Source: Stentor coeruleus (Eukaryota; Ciliophora; Heterotrichea; Heterotrichida; Stentoridae). Taken from it: DNA of 64,000 nucleotides. Within the stretch, counting starts at the first letter, position 1. Every line of letters starts with the position of its first letter. Shown here piece by piece: positions 9,495 through 18,820 of this stretch. The stretch lies in the NCBI GenBank assembly GCA_001970955.1, contig MPUH01000196.1, positions 20,211 through 84,210 on the forward strand, given 5' to 3'. A program made the position numbers and the translations under genes. The notes beneath the pieces were generated by a model. It was not told where the DNA came from. It worked only from the letters and a program-made list of their open reading frames with translations, and did no database searches.

Positions 9495-12400
9495 CTAAAC
9501 AAACCTAATCCATTCTTCAGGCTTAATCAAAGCAACAAACATAGGCGACTCAAGCTTTTCCTTAACTTCCTCATGAAAAACTCCAAACACAAAAGTTTCC
9601 TTCATCACATGTTGCATATTCTGTATACACACAAAGCTTTTATTTTCTTCACACTTATAATCTAACTCCACTAATACTGATTCATGACAACCAGAAATAA
9701 CAAAATCACAGTTCTCAGAATCAACCTTAAACCCTTCAATCCAAGGTATTCCCCATTCTATCATTTTCATAAAACATGGTACCCATAATTCTTCATAAAA
9801 CATATCAATTGGCCTTAATGCTTTTATAAGATTGTCTATATTATAAAACAAGTCTGTTTTTCCATATTTCATTCCTTGTATAAGTTCTTGAGTTAAATCA
9901 GGAGATTTAATAAAAAAAATGTTTATATGAGGGTTATTGGTTTGAAGAATATACATATCAGTACCAGATTCTCCTTTTTGAATAAAGATTTTTTTAGATC
10001 TAAACCTAAGGTATTTATATTTGATATTATCAATTATATGAGTGACAAAGCTACATCCAGAAATATCAAGTTTTATTGGTAGGATAGATAATGATACTTG
10101 CCCTTTACCTGTATAAATATGGTCAAAATTATGTTCATGGCATATTTTTTTAGCTTCATCTGGGAGTATATTAGGGAAATTGTGTATCAAAGGGTACTTA
10201 AGGAAATCTAACGACAAAAGTATTTCTAGCATTTCATTAACATCTCGCTGAAGTCTTATAGAAATCTCATCATTAATTTCTAAAGATGAAGTTTTTGATA
10301 GAAAAGTACTTAAAAGGTTGCTGATCAAACAGTGTCTATTCCCAACTTCAATCATTTCTCTAGGTAGTTTATTATTTGAACTACACGAATGACTTGTTTC
10401 TAATAAAGTATAAGCATTTACTAATAAAATCAATGGATCAGAAAATGTATCATGTGATTTTTGATCCTTAGTTTTATACTCAGTTATATGACTTACAGAT
10501 TGATCATGTTCAAAATTCTTCTTCTTCAAAAACTTTATCACAACAGGATTCAATGATGGGTCTTTAAATTGATAAACAAAACTCTGTGTATTAAATTTCA
10601 CTATATTACTCAGATTCATCAATAAATCCCCATATAAAGAAAAGTTCATAAAAGACACATGATGAACTATAGTAAAATAATCTCTTAAAGAATAGATAAT
10701 AAGCCCTGAAATTTTTTCTTCAACTGTCAACCAGAAATATTTTGGGTTATTAGCTTTTTCAACCTCATCTTCAAGTTGATAGTAATCAAGGATAAAATTT
10801 TGATACTCTTCAGGAAGATTTGAAGTATATTCTATATAAAGTTCCATAAAATTCTCTTCATTTTCTTTGATTAGTTGGGTTTTGCAGTTTTTTAATGTTT
10901 TTATGTTTTTGTTTAAAGCAATACTGTTTTCATCAAGGTTTTCCGGGTCTTTATCATCGTTGTTTATAAGGACAAATGAACTTTTTCTCATAAAAGATGT
11001 GTAGTCTAGATTTTTGTCTTCTTCAGAAACTAATGAACCATTATCACTTTTTACTTCATTAGGGCTATGGACTCCTGGGGTAAAAACTTCTAATGCATAA
11101 TCTTCAACTTCTTCAACATTTTTATTATTGATTTTTGTGTTTATCATAAGACTCTTTTTTTTAGATATGCCGATACTGCTTATTGCTAAAAGTTCAATCC
11201 ACTCTTCTGAAACAAATTCTTCAAGGAGGTAAATGTATATTATTTCAGCTAACCTTTCGAATTCCATGTTTTTAGAGATTCTAGACAGACGTTTTTGAGC
11301 TTCTGGGTTGCGGATATGCTTTGATTTTTCTTTGATTTCGGAATCTAGTATTTCTTCACACATAGCTTTAATGTTAAAATGACTAATCTCATATTCAATC
11401 AAATTTCTTAGTATCCCTTCAATCAAATTAGCATTATGAAACTTTTTAGCTTTTTCTGAACTTACAGCATTTTGCACCTCCATAACTGTTGTCTTAGCAA
11501 TATCTTTAGTAATATCATTAACAATAGTCAAATACTTAGAAAGTATACTTTGAGCAAAATGGTCGATTATAACCTCATTTACAACTTCTTCAAGTATTAT
11601 TGAAATAATTTCAAATATAAATTTTTCTGAAAAAAGTTGTGATATTTGCTTATTCTCATTGATAGTCTTGCTTTTATTTTGAATAATCGGCAAAGTATTT
11701 CCTAAAATCATATTCGTCGATGGTAAACTACTCGAGTCATCGTTTTTCATAATTTCTTGTTGGAGTTTGATAGTTTCCACAATGACTTCTTTAGGTAATA
11801 AAATATAAGCTTTTCCCTTTTCCATATAGATTTTATGTATAGACTTATCTTTTGACGACTTTTGATTTTCACTAGTAAGTTCCTTAGTAATAGCGTTTAA
11901 AAAAGGGTCAGATTTAATTAAAGGAAAAAGCACTGCTATTGAAGTTTCCACTAAAAAGTCACAACTTTCTCTAACTTCCATAAAAATATCTGAATTTTTA
12001 TAGTAAAAACTCACAGGCTTATCAGATGATATATTAACAGACCTCATATGATTTTTCCATGTCTTAACCATTTCTATCATGTTTATTGTTAACAATATAT
12101 GCGTTGATAAACTTTCAGCACATTCTTTAACTACATCTTTAAGCTTGACCCAATTTGGATTTTCTGACAAATATTCACACATTTCTCTTATTGTGCTAAG
12201 ACTATCTTCCCATGATTTAACTGCTTGTAAAGAAGATATTAATTGAGAGTTTTTTCTATCTAATCCTTCTTGTTCTATGACAATGAACTTGAATGCTTTT
12301 TGGCTTGAAAGAGATGAAATTTGATCTTTGTATGTTTCGATTATACCTTTTGGAACTTTGTTCTGTTCAAGGCTTTTTATGAACTTTTCTAGACGATTGT

Positions 12401-12629
12401 CAATTTGTTGAGTACCAAAAAGTTCTGCATTTTCAGGTGAAAGGTAATCTTGATGCTGAATATTTTTCTGCAACCGCTGGATCTTAGCTGAAGACAAAAC
12501 TTCATATGGGGATTTTGAACGAATTTTAGACCCTGCGTTGATCGGTGATTTCTTTTTGTACTTTTCTGAATGTATTGCATCAGTAGACTTCAGGTGTTTC
12601 CTCTTACTAACCACTTCAGCTTTATTCAT
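9495..12629 (-). CDS. Large orphan protein, mostly helical, function unknown
   Basis: Single uninterrupted frame of 1044 aa from the ATG at 12629 (MNKAEVVSKRK); stop TAG. A TTG five codons upstream is also in frame but is not a credible start. I recognise no catalytic or binding domain. The first 60 residues are basic and Ser-rich. The rest alternates amphipathic helical stretches with acidic Ser/Glu/Asn-rich linkers (about residues 500-600). The final 150 residues look globular, with several Trp, Cys and Gly residues (WVPCFMKMIEWGIPWIEGF). There are no membrane segments. Codon use and length argue strongly for a real gene. It may be a cytoskeletal or cortical protein restricted to ciliates, but nothing in the sequence proves that. 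Confidence 0.85.
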   Translation of the reverse strand: MNKAEVVSKRKHLKSTDAIHSEKYKKKSPINAGSKIRSKSPYEVLSSAKIQRLQKNIQHQDYLSPENAELFGTQQIDNRLEKFIKSLEQNKVPKGIIETYKDQISSLSSQKAFKFIVIEQEGLDRKNSQLISSLQAVKSWEDSLSTIREMCEYLSENPNWVKLKDVVKECAESLSTHILLTINMIEMVKTWKNHMRSVNISSDKPVSFYYKNSDIFMEVRESCDFLVETSIAVLFPLIKSDPFLNAITKELTSENQKSSKDKSIHKIYMEKGKAYILLPKEVIVETIKLQQEIMKNDDSSSLPSTNMILGNTLPIIQNKSKTINENKQISQLFSEKFIFEIISIILEEVVNEVIIDHFAQSILSKYLTIVNDITKDIAKTTVMEVQNAVSSEKAKKFHNANLIEGILRNLIEYEISHFNIKAMCEEILDSEIKEKSKHIRNPEAQKRLSRISKNMEFERLAEIIYIYLLEEFVSEEWIELLAISSIGISKKKSLMINTKINNKNVEEVEDYALEVFTPGVHSPNEVKSDNGSLVSEEDKNLDYTSFMRKSSFVLINNDDKDPENLDENSIALNKNIKTLKNCKTQLIKENEENFMELYIEYTSNLPEEYQNFILDYYQLEDEVEKANNPKYFWLTVEEKISGLIIYSLRDYFTIVHHVSFMNFSLYGDLLMNLSNIVKFNTQSFVYQFKDPSLNPVVIKFLKKKNFEHDQSVSHITEYKTKDQKSHDTFSDPLILLVNAYTLLETSHSCSSNNKLPREMIEVGNRHCLISNLLSTFLSKTSSLEINDEISIRLQRDVNEMLEILLSLDFLKYPLIHNFPNILPDEAKKICHEHNFDHIYTGKGQVSLSILPIKLDISGCSFVTHIIDNIKYKYLRFRSKKIFIQKGESGTDMYILQTNNPHINIFFIKSPDLTQELIQGMKYGKTDLFYNIDNLIKALRPIDMFYEELWVPCFMKMIEWGIPWIEGFKVDSENCDFVISGCHESVLVELDYKCEENKSFVCIQNMQHVMKETFVFGVFHEEVKEKLESPMFVALIKPEEWIRFV

Positions 12630-13142
12630 AATTATATTATTCAAACATATTATCCTAAGAGATTTTATATCAAAGTTTTCTTATATAAAACAATATTAGG
12701 TGGTTTATTAAAAAGTAAGCCATGAAATTTTATTAGTGAAATATTTTAATTATATTAAATCAATAGCAAAGTTGCTTGAAAAATTGACTTAATCTGGAAA
12801 ATTAAAAGGATTTTTTTTAAGGCATCTATATACAAACTGTTTTTCTTTTAAATACAAATCATAATATTTATAAGCGTATTAGGAATAGTTTAAAATTATG
12901 GACTTAATAACTCAATACTGCCATTTATAAAATCAAAATATATCACTTATTCTATAAAAATAATCAAAAAAAATCCAAGCACTTTGCATTACCTAACATT
13001 TTAAGTGATTTTAAATACAAATCAATACAAAAAATCATATATCATAGATGCTTTTCTCAATATAAAATAATAAACAATTCATATATTACGAGTAAATCTA
13101 AATATCAGATAATGTGTGATTTTATAATAAATTAAATTAAAT
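12630..13142. other. Shared spacer between divergent genes, no gene seen
   Basis: About 510 nt separate the leftward 1044-aa gene from the rightward 231-aa gene, so both promoters should lie here. It is AT-rich with no convincing frame or repeat. No specific promoter motif can be defined. Confidence 0.6.
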
Positions 13143-13838
13143 ATGAAAGGAAAACTATATAAGTCCAAACCTTTATCGCCAAAAAATGAAGTCCTTGATT
13201 TTTTCCTTAAAAAGTCCAAGCCCTGGGAAGAGAAAACAGAAAAAATCTACACATGGAAGTCGAGCATCCCTAACAAATGGATAAACCTTAAAGGTGAAGA
13301 GTTTTTCAAGCATATCTCAGAAGTCAGTACTCCAAAATTATCAATAGAAATCCTACAAAATACTAAAAAATACATGCACCAGCTAAGAATACATAGTCAA
13401 GAAAGTATTAGAAGGTCTTCTCCAAAACATAATGAAGAAAAACCTAGAGAAAGTCCAACACATACTTTTAGAAGACGTTTTTCATTACCATCTAATCAAA
13501 ACTCTCCTGATAAAACTCTACTTGTTGAAGGAGAATCAACTCCACATATTATCACTCAACAGTCACGTACTTTTACAGCTAAAGATAATAGAAGTACTTT
13601 TAACTCTCTTGCGAATAATGGTCAAATTGATGACTTTTTAAAAAGATTTGATAAAAAACCTTCAACAAGAGAACACCCTTTAGTTAATAGAGGCTTGTTA
13701 GGATGGAAACTTAAACAGTTAAGAGCTAATAAAAACAAAGTGAAAAAAAATAATTATTGTCAGATTTTCAATGTTAAAAAAATTACTGATAATGTTTTTG
13801 AGAGCGGAAGTACTAAAAGATTACATTCTGTTGGATAG
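13143..13838 (+). CDS. Basic orphan protein, 231 aa
   Basis: Lys/Ser-rich protein from the ATG at 13143 to TAG at 13836-13838. No known domain is recognised. The N-terminal part carries WEEKTEKIYTW and IPNKWINLKGEEFFKHI. The middle (about 80-150) is Ser/Arg/Pro-rich and probably disordered. The C-terminal third is basic (LLGWKLKQLRANKNKVKKN). There are no transmembrane segments. Its spacing, A/T codon use and G/T-rich 3' flank match the other genes here, which supports it as real. Likely a lineage-specific cytoskeletal or nuclear protein; function not assigned. Confidence 0.7.
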   Translation: MKGKLYKSKPLSPKNEVLDFFLKKSKPWEEKTEKIYTWKSSIPNKWINLKGEEFFKHISEVSTPKLSIEILQNTKKYMHQLRIHSQESIRRSSPKHNEEKPRESPTHTFRRRFSLPSNQNSPDKTLLVEGESTPHIITQQSRTFTAKDNRSTFNSLANNGQIDDFLKRFDKKPSTREHPLVNRGLLGWKLKQLRANKNKVKKNNYCQIFNVKKITDNVFESGSTKRLHSVG

Positions 13839-14898
13839 ATTTTAATATAAGTAATTAAGAAAGTATGATTTTTTATATTGGGGAAAAGTTTTTTTTTATA
13901 GGAGGAGATGATAAGGATGATTAAAGAGGAAATGGAGGTTAAGAAAGGGTAATGTGATGGATTGAGGGTTTTTATGGGGGGAAGTTGTTTGGGTTGTTAT
14001 TTAGAAGATAGTTTTTTATGGTTTATGTGTGGGGTTTTAGTTTTTAATATAAATTTTAGTATTGTTGATATAAAAGATGTTGGAAATTATGCAACTGATA
14101 ATAGCATCTTTGAAGAATGGACAAAAAAGTTTAAATGCCATATAGTTACAAAAAAGAATGTAACATATTAATAAAATAATAGCCAAGGACTTACTGCTGA
14201 AAATGCTAAAATCTGATTTTTTGATTGTTAGGAACAAGGCTAAATCAATTCATCAACTTGGAGTTAATAATCTAATATACAAACTTATAAACAAAATATA
14301 AAAATAAGCATTAAGTATTAATGAGAATTACCGCAGGCTTATGCCTACCCTTTATTAAAAATAAGCATAACAACTGAAGAAAGGAGAGGATTAAGCTTAT
14401 TAAGCTGAAAATAGAAAATGATGAATTTCTAAAATCACTCAAAAATTTATCATGTATTTGTTGAGTATTATATAAATTCCCTTTTGATTTATACTTTTAG
14501 CGAATTTAGGAAAGTGATAAATGCTTATAGAAATACGCCTAACAGATGTTATTATATCATTATTTTTTTCAAAGCAAATTGATATAAGATAGTATGCAAA
14601 GTTATATGAAAATATTTTGATTATCCGATATTTGATGTTGTGAGAGGTAGAATAATTAGTTAGGAAATAGGAGTAAAACTCAAAAGAATAATTTAAACCT
14701 CATTCTTCCTTATCACAACCTAAAATTTCCCTTATTTCATAAAAAAAAAACTCCCATTAAACCCTAATCATATTTTTTTCCCCTCAAATAAACACCCTAT
14801 TACCAAAATCCTCAAAAATCACCTCCTCCAAAGTCAAAATCTTTCATCTCTAAATAAATTTCATCATTTTCATAATCAGTTATTCTAATCTATTCATA
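13839..14898. other. Spacer between convergent genes, no supported gene
   Basis: The first 200 nt are G/T-rich, the 3' flank of the preceding gene. The last 250 nt are A/C-rich, the 3' flank of the leftward START gene. Between about 14320 and 14650 one + frame reads protein-like (for example IENDEFLKSLKNL) but is cut by six or more stops; it may be an old gene remnant or chance. Confidence 0.5.
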
Positions 14899-15777
14899 TT
14901 AAATAGACTCACTAATAGTCTTCTGCAAGAAATCATAGTACTCTGGTTTGGCTCTAACTCTTTCTTCATAAACGCTTCCATCAAAATTCTCAATCTTATT
15001 CCTGAGCTTGTCCATAACATAGTACATAATATGCTTAGCACCAAAGTTAATCAAAACTAAAGGAAGTATTGCCTATATAAATCCTACAATATTCATATCA
15101 GAATTGATCATAAAAACAACTTTAGTCCGATTCTCATCAACATATTCAGCATATAAACATCCAACTCTTACCCACATCCTTGTTTCTCCATCTCTAAGTG
15201 CAGGTATTTTGAAATTCAAATAATTTTCTGAGGTTGGAGATTTCATTGTCACAATCAATGCCCTTCTTTGAACTAAAGGAAGTGCATTAAATTCCATAAC
15301 ACAATGTCTATCTGATACTGGCCATGGAAACCAGAAAAGATATTTTACCAACTTGCGGGTCATAGTAGGCGAATGGTAAACATCTACTTGTTTCAACACA
15401 TCAACCCTGTATATGAATTACCAAGTTGTCACTAAATCTGGTTCACTTAACACGGATATGACTTTGAAAAGACTTGAATTTATGTTCACTGTACATCTGG
15501 TGTAAAATTCATTCCCGCCTCCTCTGCTTTCAACTTTAATGCCATTTGAATCAGAAACCACACTCCATTCAGAACTATCAAGGTAGTTCAAGCAAACTTC
15601 TAGAAACTCTTCTTCTGATTTAAACCTCCGATACTCAGCAAAGTCCAGAAGTCGCTTCAGTTTTGAATCATTCTTCCCAGCTTCACGTAGTTGAGTATAA
15701 ATCGAGCACAAGTCATTATATCTGCAGGAGTAAAAAGCTGACTTGAATTCCTCTATCAAATAGTCGACGTCTTGCAT
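14899..15777 (-). CDS. START-domain lipid-transfer protein, two 15-nt introns
   Basis: Protein of 282 aa after removing 15407-15421 and 15073-15087. Residues from about 75 to the end form a START (StAR-related lipid transfer) fold, which binds lipids or sterols in a deep pocket. Supporting features are the strand pattern EWSVVSDSNGIKVESRGG, then YTRCTVNIN and VISVLSEPDLVTTW. The later strands carry RALIVTMKSPT and TRMWVRVGCLYAEYVDENRTKVVFMIN, and the C-terminal helix begins at ILPLVLINFGAKHIM. The first 70 residues are a helical extension. No membrane anchor or signal peptide is seen, so it should be cytosolic. Start is the ATG at 15777; stop TAA at 14899-14901. The ligand is unknown. Confidence 0.85.
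15073..15087 (-). other. 15-nt intron in the START gene (phase 0)
   Basis: GTAGGATTTATATAG on the minus strand. It splits between AAT ATT and GCA ATA. Retention reads GTA GGA TTT ATA TAG, a stop at its last codon. Splicing extends the protein by 56 residues through the START C-terminal helix. Confidence 0.85.
15407..15421 (-). other. 15-nt intron in the START gene (phase 2)
   Basis: GTAATTCATATACAG on the minus strand. Splicing joins TG to G (Trp) and links VTTW to VDVLKQVDVY. Retention gives TGG TAA. It ends CAG rather than TAG. Confidence 0.87.
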
Positions 15778-16340
15778 TTATGTGTCAATATGGACCATTA
15801 GAATTACTAAGTGCTGTTATTTTGAAAGGATTCTTAGTCAAAAGCATATGAAAACCCTGAAAAAGGAATTTTGGCTTACGTATGAAAAGCAATTGTTTGA
15901 AATGTAAAGTTATTAAATATGTCAGTAAGATTAAGATTTTTTGATATACCTCAGAATTTGTCTTGATAAGTTCTATCAGGGTGTTTATAGCAAAAAGTAT
16001 CGTCATGGGAATGATAAACTGTATATTTATGATAGGATAAAGAGCATGAAATTGACAAATTTTTATTAGATGTGAAGAATTTGAAGTAAGAATACTTTGA
16101 ATGTTGCTTGAATGCTTAGGGACTATATTAGACAATAAAGGGTATGTTGTTGTTTTGGAACTGGAGCTTTTGTGTGGAAAATAACTTTGAAGACTTTTGA
16201 AAAGATTTGTAGTATGTTAAAGAAGTAAATTGGGATGTGCCTTAGATTGTGATAAGTTCCATTTTGCTGATGATGAATCCTAGCTTGAAGATTTAACTAA
16301 ATACTTAGGAATTGCTGAAAAAAACTAGACTTTATGTGTG
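15778..16340. pseudogene. Coding-like region without an intact gene
   Basis: Base composition here is less skewed than in the neighbouring spacers. Several frames read protein-like in pieces on the + strand (for example KFYQGVYSKKYRHGNDK near 15980 and DCDKFHFADDES near 16255), but frames shift and stops interrupt. On the minus strand a 116-codon hydrophobic frame is open from 16135 to 15785, ending 8 nt before the START gene. I cannot tell a degraded gene on one strand from a real small membrane protein on the other, so the strand is left open. Confidence 0.3.
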
Positions 16341-16829
16341 TCTTCATAGCAGAAACAAAAATTAAGACTTAATTAATATAGTCAAAAAAAAAGAAGTTCC
16401 TTTACCTCAAGTACATCCAAAGCTTTATAGTCAACTTAAACTTTTTTAAAATCTCATTATTTTTACATCTCAATATCACAATAAACATATGTTTATATAA
16501 AACTCAAGAAAACATCAAAATAATAAGAAAATCCAATACAAAAAATGACGATTAAAAAAACTCCATACTTCAAGATAAAAAAATCAATCCTACATATCAA
16601 ATACATACAAACTTATCTCCTCTTAATTCACATCTCCTTTAATATTAAATAAAAAGTCTAATTTCTTGATTATCAAGCAAAACATTCTTCATACAATTGT
16701 ATAAGAAATATACAAAATTCTTTCAAGCTAAAAACCTACTAAATCTCCCATATAAAACCCTTTGCCAAAATTTGTTATCAAAATACATCCAAAAAGGCTA
16801 TTTCACCTAAGTACATAATAAAATTCTCA
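16341..16829. other. A/C-rich 5' flank of the TBC gene
   Basis: Strongly G-poor on the + strand, the usual 5' flank composition in this window. It contains a TATAAAA-like stretch near 16755, about 75 nt before the ATG. No gene seen. Confidence 0.6.
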
Positions 16830-17720
16830 ATGGCTGATATATGCCAAATTCTAGAGGAATACGTTATCTTGGATCATCAGTTTCCAGTATTTTCTAAGAA
16901 TGAATGGGTGACTATACTAAAAGATAATGACATTTTTCGTCTGTGTCCAAATCGTTTGCGAATTAGTGTTTGTAATGGAATCCCAAGTTCATTACGAGGG
17001 GATATATGGGTTTTTTTATCACGATCTTCACATTTACAAGCATCTTCTAAACCTTATCAGGAATATGTTAATGGATGTGATGATTGTGTGGAGAAAATGA
17101 TTTTGAAAGATATTGGTCGGACCTTTCCACATGAATTACTTTTCAAGTCTTTTTGTGGATTCGGCCAGACGTGTATGTTTAACATACTTAAAGCTTATGC
17201 TAGTTATGATTCTGATATTGGCTATTGCCAAGGTATGAATTTTATCGTCGGTACACTACTCATGTACTTATCTGAAGAAAAAGCATTTTGGACCTTCGTA
17301 TCGATAATGTTCGAAAAAAATTGGCGTGAACTTTTCAAAGAAGAAACCCCAAAACTGACAAAACTTCTCCATTCTCTGAAAATCAAACTCAAAGAAAAAT
17401 GCCCTGAAGTCTATAATCATCTAAAATCCGAAGGTATTGAAATGACAGTTTTCGCAAAATACTTTCTCACATTTTTTATGTGTGAGCAAGAAAAAGAACT
17501 GGGTGTTAGGGTGTTAGATAGTTTTTTATGCTTTGGAGAAAATGAAATCCTGGAGATAATAAATACAGCTTTGTTATTAGAAAGGAAAAAAATATTAGGG
17601 TTGAAATATGAGGAATTATTTATGTTTTGTGCAAAAGAGCTAGGGAAAAGATGTTTGGATGTGATAAAAGGGAATATTATTCATGTTAATGAGATAGATG
17701 ATGATTATACTATGCTATAG
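16830..17720 (+). CDS. TBC-domain Rab GTPase-activating protein
   Basis: Compact 296-aa protein made almost entirely of a TBC (Tre-2/Bub2/Cdc16) domain, which accelerates GTP hydrolysis by Rab proteins. The domain begins at IPSSLRGDIWVFL (near residue 50). The arginine-finger motif IxxDxxR is KDIGRTFP and the glutamine-finger motif is GYCQGMNFIVG, so both catalytic fingers are present. LTKLLHSL and MTVFAKYFLTFF follow the usual order of later helices. No extra domain precedes it. Start follows a long A/C-rich flank; stop is TAG. The Rab target is unknown. Confidence 0.92.
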   Translation: MADICQILEEYVILDHQFPVFSKNEWVTILKDNDIFRLCPNRLRISVCNGIPSSLRGDIWVFLSRSSHLQASSKPYQEYVNGCDDCVEKMILKDIGRTFPHELLFKSFCGFGQTCMFNILKAYASYDSDIGYCQGMNFIVGTLLMYLSEEKAFWTFVSIMFEKNWRELFKEETPKLTKLLHSLKIKLKEKCPEVYNHLKSEGIEMTVFAKYFLTFFMCEQEKELGVRVLDSFLCFGENEILEIINTALLLERKKILGLKYEELFMFCAKELGKRCLDVIKGNIIHVNEIDDDYTML

Positions 17721-18820
17721 AGCATAAATAAATAGATAGTTTAGGTTTGATTAAATAGGAGATTATGGTTAGGATTATATTTGTATATAAAATCTGACTT
17801 TTTACAGATTTTTTTAAAAAGTGATTATTTATGGATTTTTTTCCAAAGATAAAACTTAGATGATGTAAAAAAGTTTTGGTGGAGGCTGATAAGATGAAAA
17901 TTGGGTTATTTTTTATTGTTATTAAATTATAAAAAAATTTAACTTTAGTTGAGCCTCATAATCGCTACATTTTTTTCTTGTAAATTTTTAGTACCAGTTT
18001 TTATATGAATTTATGAGCTTTTTGACCTTTTTTCCTATGAAAATTTAGCTTATCTGCAAACTAAAACTGAGGCTCTATTCTGAACCTAATAGGAAAACTT
18101 AATAGGATCTTTGCTAAAAAGTAAATCATTTTTATATGTTTAACTTTATCTACAGATTATCTCTTGCTATATCAATAACAGGGAATTTGTTAATTTTTAA
18201 TTATATAGTTATATATAATATTCATAATTATATCTGGGGGAATAAACATGAAAATATAACTACTGAATAAAATAATAGAATAGAGAATTTGAACAGTTTA
18301 GGACTGGATGTTTTTATAAACATATTTTTACTTCTATTTAGAAGATACTGAAAAAGTGATAATTATTTATTTAAGGTTCTTTGAAAGATTTGTGTTTATT
18401 ATTAAATATAATTTGCTTTAAGTATATGTTTATCTGGCCGATGATAAATTTAGAGAAGATCCTATTATTAAATTATGAATAGGTTAGTTTGATAATATGA
18501 TCATGATTATAAGGTTTAATAAAAAGATTTTTAAGGATGTGATATGTGGGTATAAGGCTAAATAAGGTTTATGATGAACATATGGGGAATCCTTATTCAA
18601 AAAGTATTATCTAACTATAAAAATTATTATTCGGAATATTATTCTTATACACACCTACAACTCTTATCCAAAACCTATAATAAACTCATTAAAAATAGCT
18701 TATTTTATCACACAATCCTTAAATCATATCTCAGCACTAAAATAATATTCCCTTTATCTAATACTTCTTCTAATTTCAGCCAGTTTAAATTTTATATAAT
18801 ATTTTTTATTCATATATCAA
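17721..18820. other. 1.1-kb spacer between tandem genes, no supported gene
   Basis: It opens G/T-rich (3' flank of the TBC gene) and closes A/C-rich from about 18590 (5' flank of the chitin synthase). Short protein-like stretches interrupted by stops occur around 18270-18560, but none exceeds what chance allows in such AT-rich DNA. No RNA gene recognised. Confidence 0.55.

Noticed and set aside
12630-12644. TTG start five codons upstream of the 1044-aa gene
   Set aside because: Non-ATG initiation is not needed; an in-frame ATG at 12629 follows.
13962-14171. Plus-strand frame of 69 codons
   Set aside because: It begins at TTG in a G/T-rich 3' flank and has low-complexity composition.
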